Assembly (NCBI GenBank): GCA_025996815.1
Contig: BNTT01000058.1
Location: 1 to 17,053, forward strand
DNA: 17,053 nt
DNA from: Bacteroidia bacterium
GTDB taxonomy: Bacteria; Bacteroidota; Bacteroidia; Bacteroidales; Azobacteroidaceae
Reading direction: 5' to 3'
The notes below the pieces were generated by a model. The model did no database searches, was not told the DNA's origin, and was given only the letters and a program-made list of their open reading frames with translations. A program made the translations under genes and the position numbers. Positions 8,158-15,199 of the stretch are shown piece by piece. How positions within the stretch are numbered: position 1 is the first letter of the stretch; each line of letters starts with the position of its first letter.

Positions 8158-8730
8158 ATGGAAAAGAGTAAAATTTACACGCGAACGGGCGACAAGGGCT
8201 TCACGGCATTGGTGGGCGGCACGCGGGTGGCGAAGACAGATGCCCGCATCGAAGCCTACGGCACGGTGGATGAACTGAACGCCAATATCGCCTGCCTGCT
8301 GGACGAAATCGACGACCCCGACGACCGCAAATTTCTCCTGCAAGTGCAGCACGACCTGTTCACCGTGGGCGGCTACCTCGCCACCGACCCGACTGCCATG
8401 GCGGGCTTGACCCGCACCCTCACGTGCGAATTGCCCCCCGAAAGCGCGGAAGCATTAGAAGTCGAAATGGACAAAATCGACGCACTCATCGCTCCCGCCA
8501 ACAAATTTATTCTGCCGGGCGGCTGCCGCAGCAATTCATTGGCACACGTCTGCCGGACGGTCTGCCGCAGAGCCGAAAGGCGCATCTACGCACTCTCAGA
8601 GCAGGTTTCGGTGGATGCTCCGGTGCTGAAATACATCAATCGGCTGTCCGATTATTTCTTCCTTTTGGCACGCAAGCAAAGTTTTTTGTGTAATCAGGAC
8701 GAAATTTTTTGGGAAAAGCCTTGCAAATAA
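8158..8730 (+). CDS. Cob(I)alamin adenosyltransferase, PduO/MMAB type, 190 aa
   Basis: Transfers the 5'-deoxyadenosyl group of ATP to cob(I)alamin, making coenzyme B12 in the cytoplasm. Family motifs in order: TRTGDKG (8-14), GTRVAKTDARIEAYGTVDEL (21-40), LPGG (119-122), CRTVCRRAERR (132-142) and NRLSDYFF (161-168). These cover the ATP and cobalamin sites of the PduO trimer. ATG 8158 is chosen because MEKSKIYTRTGDKG is the usual start; the longer frame from 8071 translates the promoter and a REP-like hairpin. Residues 82-86 (AGLTR) are encoded by GCGGGCTTGACCCGC, the reverse complement of the REP core, so a short inserted piece is possible. Followed closely by the DUF2795 gene, which has its own promoter box. 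Confidence 0.94.
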   Translation: MEKSKIYTRTGDKGFTALVGGTRVAKTDARIEAYGTVDELNANIACLLDEIDDPDDRKFLLQVQHDLFTVGGYLATDPTAMAGLTRTLTCELPPESAEALEVEMDKIDALIAPANKFILPGGCRSNSLAHVCRTVCRRAERRIYALSEQVSVDAPVLKYINRLSDYFFLLARKQSFLCNQDEIFWEKPCK

Positions 8731-8741
8731 AAAAAAATGAC

Positions 8742-8749
8742 TACTTTTG
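8742..8749 (+). promoter_or_regulatory. Probable -7 box for the DUF2795 gene (TACTTTTG)
   Basis: Exact TAnnTTTG, 21 nt before ATG 8771. A CTTG at 8720-8723 could serve as a weak -33 element, 18 nt upstream. Confidence 0.6.
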
Positions 8750-8770
8750 CGCAAAAATTGACTATAGACT

Positions 8771-8992
8771 ATGTATTGGACTTTAGAATTAGCTTCAAAA
8801 TTAGAGGATGCGCCTTGGCCTGCATCCAAAGACGAATTGATTGACTATGCGGTGCGCTCCGGTGCGCCTCCGGAAGTCGTGGAAAACCTTCAAGAATTTG
8901 AAGACGAAGGGGAAATCTATGAATGTATCGAAGACATTTGGCCCGATTATCCCAGTAAGGAGGACTTTTTCTTCAACGAGGAGGAGTATTAG
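8771..8992 (+). CDS. DUF2795 small acidic protein, 73 aa
   Basis: A 73-residue, strongly acidic protein (MYWTLELASKLEDAPWPASK, then ENLQEFEDEGEIYECIEDIW and a Glu-rich tail). From memory this matches the DUF2795 proteins conserved across Bacteroidota, including WTLELA, DAPWPA, IWPDYP and ED-F at the end. No signal peptide or membrane segment, so cytoplasmic. Function is not established. It has its own -7 box 21 nt upstream. Its stop is 11 nt from the convergent Mrp stop. Confidence 0.88.
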   Translation: MYWTLELASKLEDAPWPASKDELIDYAVRSGAPPEVVENLQEFEDEGEIYECIEDIWPDYPSKEDFFFNEEEY

Positions 8993-9003
8993 CCCGTTCC
9001 GCA

Positions 9004-10101
9004 TCACGAGGCGTTAGCCTCACAGACGATTTTTTCTGCCAATTGTTGAAATGCCTGCCCCATTCCGGTGTCGGGGTTGAGGGCAGAGGGTGTGCCGTGG
9101 TCGCCCGCTTCGCACAGGCTTTGCACTATGGGGATTTCGCCCAGAAAGGGGATTTTCAGTTCCCTGGCGAGGTTTTTTCCGCCGTCTTTGCCGAAGATGT
9201 AATATCTGTTGTCGGGGAGTTCGGCAGGTGTGAACCACGCCATATTTTCGACTAATCCCACAATCGGGACGTTGATTTTCTCGTTTTGAAACAGGCTGAT
9301 GCCTTTGCGGGCAGCCGCCAAAGCCACGTCTTGCGGCGTGGTAACGACGATGCCGCCGGTGAGGTTAAGCGACTGAATGAGAGTGAGATGGATGTCGCCC
9401 GTGCCGGGAGGGAGGTCAATCAGAAAATAGTCTAATTCACCCCAATCGGCACCGGTGATGAGTTGTTTCAGCGCATTGCTCGCCATCGCACTGCGCCAAA
9501 TCAGCGCATCGTTGGCATCCACAAAAAAGCCGATGGACAGCAGTTTGACACCGTATTTTTCAATGGGAACAATCAATTCGCGCCCGCCGTCTACCACCTC
9601 CATACAGGGCTTGGCGGCTTCCTCGCCAAACATTTTGGGGATGCTGGGACCGTAGATGTCGGCATCCAGCAGCCCCACCTTATAGCCCAACTGCGCCAAA
9701 GCCACCGCCAGATTGGCGGAGATGGTGCTTTTGCCCACGCCGCCCTTGCCCGAAGAAATAGCGATGCTGTTTTTGACGTGCGGCAATAGTGATTGTGCAA
9801 CCGTAGGGGCGGGGTTTGTCTGCCCATTAGTAGCCGCAGCATCTTCCCGAATTTGCAGCGAGATATTCCCCTTAACATCTACTTCCGCACCCACATACGT
9901 CAATATAGCCGTCTCCGAAGCCCTGATAAGCGATTTCGCAAACGGGTCGTTGGGGCGGTCTAAGATAAGCGAAAAATTCACCTTATTGCCGTCGATACGG
10001 ATATTGTCTGCCACCATACCTGCCTCCACAATATTCTTGCCGGAGCCCGGGTAGCGCACTTTTTCCAGCGCGTCGGTGATTAGTTTCGGATATAACGTCA
10101 T
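9004..10101 (-). CDS. mrp: Mrp/ApbC-type P-loop ATPase, 365 aa
   Basis: Cytoplasmic MinD-like ATPase of the Mrp/NBP35/ApbC family, thought to carry or transfer Fe-S clusters. N-terminal MIP18/DUF59 domain about 1-85. Deviant Walker A SSGKGGVGKST (116-126), Walker A' DADIYGPSIP (146-155), switch II DLPPGTGD (229-236). The segment ENMAWFTPAELPDNRYYIFG stands where ApbC has its CxxC cluster-binding motif. The protein has only three cysteines (166, 330, 360), none as CxxC. I believe this form is usual in Bacteroidota. The start overlaps the lipoprotein stop by 4 nt, so the two are coupled. The last codons hold a 5-bp hairpin (9008-9021). Confidence 0.93.
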   Translation of the reverse strand: MTLYPKLITDALEKVRYPGSGKNIVEAGMVADNIRIDGNKVNFSLILDRPNDPFAKSLIRASETAILTYVGAEVDVKGNISLQIREDAAATNGQTNPAPTVAQSLLPHVKNSIAISSGKGGVGKSTISANLAVALAQLGYKVGLLDADIYGPSIPKMFGEEAAKPCMEVVDGGRELIVPIEKYGVKLLSIGFFVDANDALIWRSAMASNALKQLITGADWGELDYFLIDLPPGTGDIHLTLIQSLNLTGGIVVTTPQDVALAAARKGISLFQNEKINVPIVGLVENMAWFTPAELPDNRYYIFGKDGGKNLARELKIPFLGEIPIVQSLCEAGDHGTPSALNPDTGMGQAFQQLAEKIVCEANAS

Positions 10102-10556
10102 TGCCTCTTTCCGTGAAACGACAGCGGCATACTACCGCTTTTCATTGAAACAATCAAACTATCCTGAGTTACAACTCCTTGTAACTCAGTCATAATATAT
10201 TTAGTATCGGAAGTATCGCCTGCCGTTGGCACAATATCTTCGCCGGTCAGCGTAAGACTGCCGACGGTGGCAACTACGGAAATACCATCAATCGTCATAG
10301 CTTCCAAGTGTGGCATCCTCGCATTGAATGTTACATCGTGCATAACGATTGTCCCAAATGAGTTGCCTGACAAGGTGAATGTGAGCAACACGCTATCTTC
10401 CTCGAAAGGCGGTGTTTCCACCACCAAACGCCCGACGAATGACCCTCCTGTAATCGTTTCAGTCTTGTCTTCATCATCGGTGCACGATTGCACACAAACA
10501 GTTGTAAACCCTCCCAAAACCAGCCCTAAAAAGGGGAAAAGAAATTTTTTCTTCAT
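10098..10556 (-). CDS. Calycin-like lipoprotein, 152 aa
   Basis: N-terminus MKKKFLFPFLGLVLGGF with lipobox VQSC (Cys25), then acidic TDDED, a usual arrangement for outer-membrane or surface lipoproteins in this phylum. Residues about 38-152 look like a single beta-barrel domain (GSFVGRLVVE, DSVLLTFTLSGNSFGTIVMHDVTF, DSLIVSMKSG). The pattern recalls the calycin-like domain of Bacteroidota lipoproteins; this is recognition by pattern. It starts 17 nt after the glycosyltransferase stop and overlaps mrp by 4 nt, so it is mid-operon. Its ligand is unknown. Confidence 0.75.
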   Translation of the reverse strand: MKKKFLFPFLGLVLGGFTTVCVQSCTDDEDKTETITGGSFVGRLVVETPPFEEDSVLLTFTLSGNSFGTIVMHDVTFNARMPHLEAMTIDGISVVATVGSLTLTGEDIVPTAGDTSDTKYIMTELQGVVTQDSLIVSMKSGSMPLSFHGKRQ

Positions 10557-10573
10557 TATATTTATTTTTGTTT

Positions 10574-12481
10574 TTATTCAAACCCACTTGGATAAACCAC
10601 CTCATAGAGCATCGCCGGCTCGTCGTTGTCGTTTCCTATTTGGTGCACTTTGCGGAACGTGCCCGGATATTTGCTTTCGATGAAGACGAGATAACGCCAC
10701 ACGGTGGAGACGGTGTCGCCTGTTTTTTGCGGATAGAGGCGCAGGCTGGCATCTATCACATAGCGCACATTTCCGCCTTTGAAGCTCCTCAACAGGTCGT
10801 CGGGATAGACGGCATACATATTTCCGTTCTCTTTGTGCAGCGCGTCCAGCAATTTTTGCGGGTCGAGGTGGACAGACGGGTCGGGCGGGAGTTGTGCATA
10901 CACTGCTTCGGGGATGTCGTATACAGTGTACATCCCATTTCCTATCAACAGGGCAACGATATATGGCTGCAAGCCGGGAATCGTTGTGCCTGCCGGTGGG
11001 CATACAAAGCGGTGCTTATATTTTGACACTTGCAGCGCGGAATCAATGGCGACAGCCGGCACGTTGTATATCCCCGCAAATTTTCGCCCGTGCGCATAGA
11101 TAAACGACATGGGAGCCTTGCGACAGGCGATGCCAACATCTTGCGGCACGTTTTTTGCCGCCCATTGGCTCATCAAAAAGTAATTTTTCCAGTCGGGCGT
11201 GAAGCCGTAAAAGGTATCTCCGGCGATATTGGCACGCAATACGGGTAGATTTTGTTTTGCTTTTCCAACGGTGTGCGCGAAGTTGAGCAATAGCAGCAGG
11301 GCAACGCCGCCCACATATAGCCATTGAAGCCCTTTTGCCTTTGGCTTTTTGAGCAATTCGGCGATGCCGTAAAAAACGGCAATCGCAATAAAGGGGATAT
11401 ACAGCATTATGAGTCGATGCTGCCCCCACTGAGTTTGCAATGCAAAAAATGTTGCTCCCAACAGAGTTGCAGCATACAGAGCGGCGGCTGCTATGTGTCT
11501 GTTCTTATTGACAACGGCGAAGCCAACGCCAAGACCCACCAAAATCAAAGCAATGATAAAACAAGAATAACTGCGCGGGCTGTCTTCGGGTTTCAGGCAT
11601 ACCAATTCAAATAATTGCGAAAAATAGATTTTTGCATTTTCAAAGAAACGGACAACCATCCCGCGGAAATCTTCCCGTCCAAGAGCCGGATTGAAGGCAT
11701 CTTTTTGGAACATCACGCCGCCTTGACTGCCAAACTGGCTTCCTACATTACCCCAACAAAGCGGCACAATCACTTTGTGATACAAAAACGCAAACAAACC
11801 AAAGGAAATTGCCGCATACCCTGCCGTCGCATATTTTTTGTAGAGCAGGAAGTAAACCACCAGCGCAACAATCGCCACAGCAGCCACATTGCGGGTGAGA
11901 AACACCAGAAGGGTGGCTCCGCCCATCAAAAGAAACGGTTTCCAATTCTTTTTAATATCGGCACCGTTGTCTGTCGCATCGTCCAATTTGAACCAGGCAA
12001 TGAAAAACAGCCCAAAAACGGTTAGCGCAAAACATTCCGTATATATCTGACTTGCATAAAAGAGAAACAGCGAGTTGAGCGCAGTGAGCAGCAAGGCGGG
12101 GAAAAGAATCAAATAAGGTATTCTGCGCCGGAAAGCCACGTATATCAAAAAGATGCCCAATACAAAACAGATGACCGAAAACGCTTTCAGAGCAACCAGA
12201 TTGACACCAAAAATGGCAACCGGCAGCGTCAAAAACATACAGAAAAGAGGAGCATTGACCCCGCCATAATAATTAAAAAAACCGGCATCAACCCACGCCG
12301 CTACGCTTTCAATGTACAGAGCATCATCGTTAGCGTCTGTAATTCGCGTGCTAAACAGCAGACACGCAAATACGAATGCGGTGGCGAGGCACACCCACAG
12401 GAAAATTTTATCTTTCCCTGCCAAATAATTCTCTACTTTGTCGAACACGCCGGGCTTCTCTGCCACTACTCTTTTTTTCAT
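10574..12481 (-). CDS. GT39/ArnT-like membrane glycosyltransferase, 635 aa
   Basis: Polytopic inner-membrane protein with about ten hydrophobic segments in the first 420 residues, then a soluble C-terminal part of about 210 residues. After the first segment (about 27-45) the loop has RITDANDDALYIESV with Asp49, Asp52 and Asp53, the acidic motif of GT-C enzymes of the PMT/ArnT kind. YYGGVNAPLFCMFLTLP follows, as in PMT_2 proteins. Such enzymes move a sugar from a polyprenyl-phosphate donor to a lipid, glycan or protein on the periplasmic side. Donor and acceptor cannot be told. It starts 4 nt after the FkbM methyltransferase gene, which suggests a shared glycan target. Confidence 0.8.
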   Translation of the reverse strand: MKKRVVAEKPGVFDKVENYLAGKDKIFLWVCLATAFVFACLLFSTRITDANDDALYIESVAAWVDAGFFNYYGGVNAPLFCMFLTLPVAIFGVNLVALKAFSVICFVLGIFLIYVAFRRRIPYLILFPALLLTALNSLFLFYASQIYTECFALTVFGLFFIAWFKLDDATDNGADIKKNWKPFLLMGGATLLVFLTRNVAAVAIVALVVYFLLYKKYATAGYAAISFGLFAFLYHKVIVPLCWGNVGSQFGSQGGVMFQKDAFNPALGREDFRGMVVRFFENAKIYFSQLFELVCLKPEDSPRSYSCFIIALILVGLGVGFAVVNKNRHIAAAALYAATLLGATFFALQTQWGQHRLIMLYIPFIAIAVFYGIAELLKKPKAKGLQWLYVGGVALLLLLNFAHTVGKAKQNLPVLRANIAGDTFYGFTPDWKNYFLMSQWAAKNVPQDVGIACRKAPMSFIYAHGRKFAGIYNVPAVAIDSALQVSKYKHRFVCPPAGTTIPGLQPYIVALLIGNGMYTVYDIPEAVYAQLPPDPSVHLDPQKLLDALHKENGNMYAVYPDDLLRSFKGGNVRYVIDASLRLYPQKTGDTVSTVWRYLVFIESKYPGTFRKVHQIGNDNDEPAMLYEVVYPSGFE

Positions 12482-12485
12482 TTTT

Positions 12486-13235
12486 CTATTGTTTTTTTAC
12501 AAAAATATTGAAATAAATATTATCAGGCTCGTCGTCGTAGTCTTTTGCTTGCAGCGAGGTTAGAGGCGACAGCCTCTGACCTCGCTGCAAGTGCGGCTGG
12601 AAGCCGCACTTCTCCAAAAAAGCGATAACGGCGGATGCCGACGAACCTGCTTTTTTCAATCCGGCGGGCCACAGTTCCATAAATAGTTTAAGGTGGTCGC
12701 GGTTGCGTATCAGCGTGTTTTTCATGCCTTGCAGGGCGGTAAATTCGTAGCCCTGTATGTCCATTTTGATGAAATCGAGTTTTGTGTCTTTGGGCAAAAA
12801 GTCGTCTATGGACAGGCACGCGACCTCGCTCTTGGAGGTGTAGTCGTCAATCGGATAGGTGCGGTGGTCCACATTGAGCATGGGCGATTTATACACGGTG
12901 ATAGTGCCGGAGGTGTTGCTCACTGCCGCGTGCTTGAGGGTCACGTTGCTGAGCGATTGGGTGGCTGCTTGCAGGTGCCGGAAGTTCACCTCGTCCGGCT
13001 CAAAGGCGTAAACACAGCCCTGTTTACCCACGCTTCGGCTCAATAGCCGCGTAACAAAACCAATGTTTGCCCCAATGTCCAGCACGGTGTCGCCGGCATT
13101 GACGCTGGCTTTTATCAACTTGATTTCGGCACCATCCTGATAGTGCTTCATGATGGGGTACAGTAATCTGTAAGCACCGAAACAATGCTTATACAGGTAA
13201 TCCCCAATTTTTATTGCAACTGTTTTATTCTCCAT
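12486..13235 (-). CDS. FkbM-family methyltransferase, 249 aa, with palindromic C-terminus
   Basis: SAM-dependent O-methyltransferase of the FkbM family, often acting on sugars of surface glycans. Motif I VLDIGANIGF (51-60), acidic residue in YAFEPDEVNF (Glu79) and the conserved IKMDIQGYEFTALQGM (156-171). No signal or membrane segment, so cytoplasmic. First gene of a minus-strand operon with GT39, calycin-like lipoprotein and mrp. Codons for residues about 209-230 (KCGFQPHLQRGQRLSPLTSL) lie in two abutting hairpins (12548-12611), possibly an in-frame repeat insertion. It is downstream of all the catalytic motifs, so activity is probably kept. Confidence 0.88.
   Translation of the reverse strand: MENKTVAIKIGDYLYKHCFGAYRLLYPIMKHYQDGAEIKLIKASVNAGDTVLDIGANIGFVTRLLSRSVGKQGCVYAFEPDEVNFRHLQAATQSLSNVTLKHAAVSNTSGTITVYKSPMLNVDHRTYPIDDYTSKSEVACLSIDDFLPKDTKLDFIKMDIQGYEFTALQGMKNTLIRNRDHLKLFMELWPAGLKKAGSSASAVIAFLEKCGFQPHLQRGQRLSPLTSLQAKDYDDEPDNIYFNIFVKKQ
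12548..12611. repeat. Tandem hairpins inside the FkbM coding sequence
   Basis: Hairpin A: 20-nt arms 12548-12567 and 12572-12591 (CTTGCAGCGAGG.../...CCTCGCTGCAAG), one G-T pair, 4-nt loop. Hairpin B: 10-nt arms 12589-12598 (AAGTGCGGCT) and 12602-12611, perfect, 3-nt loop. They overlap by 3 nt. The frame stays open throughout. Confidence 0.9.
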
Positions 13236-13272
13236 TATGGATATGAATTTGTGATTTTATACTCATTTCGGG

Positions 13273-13317
13273 CGCAAAGGTACGAATTTATTTTCAAAAA
13301 AAATTCGTACCTTTGCG
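13273..13317. promoter_or_regulatory. Perfect 17-bp dyad carrying divergent promoter boxes
   Basis: CGCAAAGGTACGAATTT (13273-13289) and its exact reverse complement (13301-13317) flank 11 nt. Each arm contains TACCTTTG: minus strand 13275-13282 facing the FkbM operon (39 nt to the start), and plus strand 13309-13316 facing the AAA-ATPase gene (14 nt between the box and ATG 13331). Mirrored sigma-ABfr -7 boxes within one dyad suggest a shared divergent promoter, or a mobile unit ending in promoter sequence. Confidence 0.75.
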
Positions 13318-13330
13318 AAAAAAAAACATC

Positions 13331-14908
13331 ATGCAAAAATTACCCATCGGAATGCAGTCATTTGCGAATTTGCGCAACGACGATTACTTGTATATTGACA
13401 AGACGGAGATTATTCATCGCCTTATTACATCCGGCAGACCATTTTTTCTGTCGCGCCCGCGCAGATTTGGTAAGTCACTGCTGGTGAGCACGTTGGAAGC
13501 CATCTTTAAGGGGCAGAAAGAACTGTTTAAGGGGCTGTGGATTGAAGATAAGTGGGATTGGACGAAGCAACATCCGGTCATTCGTATTGATTTTGGAGGG
13601 ACAGCCAATCGCAGTCCCGAAAATTTGCAGTCATCATTAAATTCTTTAGTTGATTCCTATGCACTCCAACACCAATTATCTTTATCGAGAGAAACACTCC
13701 CCGGTAGATTTCAAGAGTTGCTCGAACAAATACACAAATCCACAAAGCAACAAGTGGTTGTTTTGGTAGATGAATACGACAAACCTATCATTGACAACCT
13801 CTCAAACCTTGAAATAGCCGAAGCCAATCGCACGGTTTTGCACGATTTTTATCAGGTGATGAAAGCCGCTGATGAACATTTGCACTTTATATTTTTGACC
13901 GGCGTGTCCAAATTTTCTAAAGTTTCTATCTTTTCCGGCTTGAATAATCTGCATGACATCACACTTAACCCGCAATTTGCGGCAATTTGCGGCTATACGC
14001 AGGCAGAACTGGAATCGTATTTCGACCCCTATATTGAAGAGTTGGCTCAAACACGCGAATGTACCAAGCAGGAAGCCATAGAGAAAATCAAATACTGGTA
14101 CGATGGCTATTCTTGGGACGGTGCCACTTTTGTGTATAATTCGTTTTCAACCCTGGTGCTTTTTGCAGAAAAAGAGTTTATCGACCATTGGTTTGCCACA
14201 GGGTCGCCCACTTTTATAGTCAATATCTTAAAAGAGCATAATGATGTGAAATCGTTGCTGGAACCAATCAAACTGCCTGCTGCCAGTTTTGACAGTTTCG
14301 ATATTCGGGCGATACAACCGCAAGTGTTGATGTTTCAGACAGGCTATTTGACCGTAAAAAAGAAGGAGCAAGACCCGTTTAACGACACTATGCTCTATAC
14401 GCTTGGTGTGCCCAATGAAGAAGTGAATCAGGCACTGACGACCCATCTGTTGGCGAGTTATGCCGCTGTTTCTTCGTTGGATGTAGGAATGGTGCGCAGC
14501 CAAATGATGGGACAACTTTTGGAGGGCAACCCGCAGGCATTGGAACGCAACCTGCAAGAACTTTTTGCACACATTCCCTACGAATTGTGGGGCTCTGACG
14601 AAAAATATTATCATTCCTTGTTGCTACTCTGGCTCAATCTGTTGGGCTTCAAGGTGGATGCAGAAGTGAGCACCGACAAAGGTCGCATCGATGCCGTGTG
14701 GACGTGGAAAGAACGCGCCGTCATCGCCGAAATAAAATATGCTGCCCAAGGGAATACAGACAAATTATTAGACACGGCATTGGCGCAAATCCACGAACGC
14801 CGCTACTATGAGCGTTATGCAGGCAGTCACAAGCGCGTCGCCTTGCTGGGCATTGCCTTTGCCGGAAAAGAAATCGCCTGCCGGATGGAGGAGTTAAGCC
14901 CCAGTTGA
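13331..14908 (+). CDS. AAA-ATPase-like / PD-(D/E)XK protein, 525 aa
   Basis: Two-domain protein of the AAA-ATPase_like plus PDDEXK_9 type, often in many copies in Bacteroidota genomes. Residues 1-30 (LPIGMQSFANLRNDDYLYIDKT) are the typical start. Walker A is SRPRRFGKS (41-49) and Walker B VVVLVDEYDKPI (142-153). A sensor-like FLTGVSKFSKVSIFSGLNNL follows. The C-terminal nuclease-like domain has GRIDAVW (Asp454) and AEIKY (Glu467, Lys469), a full D-ExK set, then QIHERRYYERY. All key residues are present. ATG 13331 is chosen because the upstream TTG (13313) lies within the -7 box. Lone gene, divergent from the FkbM operon. Function unproven; proposals include mobile-element or defence roles. 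Confidence 0.88.
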   Translation: MQKLPIGMQSFANLRNDDYLYIDKTEIIHRLITSGRPFFLSRPRRFGKSLLVSTLEAIFKGQKELFKGLWIEDKWDWTKQHPVIRIDFGGTANRSPENLQSSLNSLVDSYALQHQLSLSRETLPGRFQELLEQIHKSTKQQVVVLVDEYDKPIIDNLSNLEIAEANRTVLHDFYQVMKAADEHLHFIFLTGVSKFSKVSIFSGLNNLHDITLNPQFAAICGYTQAELESYFDPYIEELAQTRECTKQEAIEKIKYWYDGYSWDGATFVYNSFSTLVLFAEKEFIDHWFATGSPTFIVNILKEHNDVKSLLEPIKLPAASFDSFDIRAIQPQVLMFQTGYLTVKKKEQDPFNDTMLYTLGVPNEEVNQALTTHLLASYAAVSSLDVGMVRSQMMGQLLEGNPQALERNLQELFAHIPYELWGSDEKYYHSLLLLWLNLLGFKVDAEVSTDKGRIDAVWTWKERAVIAEIKYAAQGNTDKLLDTALAQIHERRYYERYAGSHKRVALLGIAFAGKEIACRMEELSPS

Positions 14909-14911
14909 TAC

Positions 14912-15114
14912 GTTTTTTCCTGCAAAAAGCACCCCAAATCTTTGATGTCGGGGTGTTGTTGCTGTTCTGCAACGGTGATTGGCTCGCCGAATATCATATT
15001 GATGGTTTTGCCTCTTTTGGTGTCCAATTCGTGGCAGAGGCGGATGCTGCGGATGCTTTCACGCCGCCCAGACTTGATTGGCTCGAAACGCCTGACACAA
15101 AGGGATTTACACAC
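14912..15114 (-). pseudogene. Gene remnant, possibly acyltransferase C-terminus
   Basis: On the minus strand an open frame reads FEPIKSGRRESIRSIRLCHE, then KRGKTINMIFGEPIT and DIKDLGCFLQEKTYQL. The GKTI-x-x-x-FGEPIT pattern resembles the end of lysophospholipid acyltransferase-like proteins. There is no N-terminal part: upstream sequence turns into the repeat at 15136-15180. The frame runs on antisense into the AAA gene, so the natural stop is lost. I take it as a leftover C-terminal piece. Identification is weak and it may be chance. Confidence 0.3.
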
Positions 15115-15135
15115 AAATACCGGTAGAGCCTACAA

Positions 15136-15180
15136 GATTAAGGGATTAACAAGATTTTTTATCCTGTCAATCCCTTAATC
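15136..15180. repeat. Inverted repeat GATTAAGGGATT / AATCCCTTAATC
   Basis: Perfect 12-bp arms (15136-15147, 15169-15180) around 21 nt, followed by the related ATCCTGAAAATCCTGATT. From memory, such AATCCTG/AATCCCTTAATC sequences are dispersed repeats in Bacteroidota. It lies between the gene remnant and the T9SS protein stop. It lacks a following T-run, so I do not call it a terminator. Confidence 0.7.
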
Positions 15181-15199
15181 CTGAAAATCCTGATTTAGA

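Noticed and set aside
9008..9021. Hairpin GAGGC-GTTA-GCCTC as an mrp terminator
   Set aside because: Only 5 bp, within the last codons of mrp, and without a following T-run on the minus strand.
13313..13330. Upstream TTG start for the AAA/PDDEXK protein
   Set aside because: It falls inside the -7 promoter box, so it would precede the transcript; ATG 13331 fits the family start.
14930..14955. Terminator CACCCC...GGGGTG after the AAA gene
   Set aside because: Only 6-bp arms with a 14-nt loop, no following T-run, and it lies in the gene-remnant frame.
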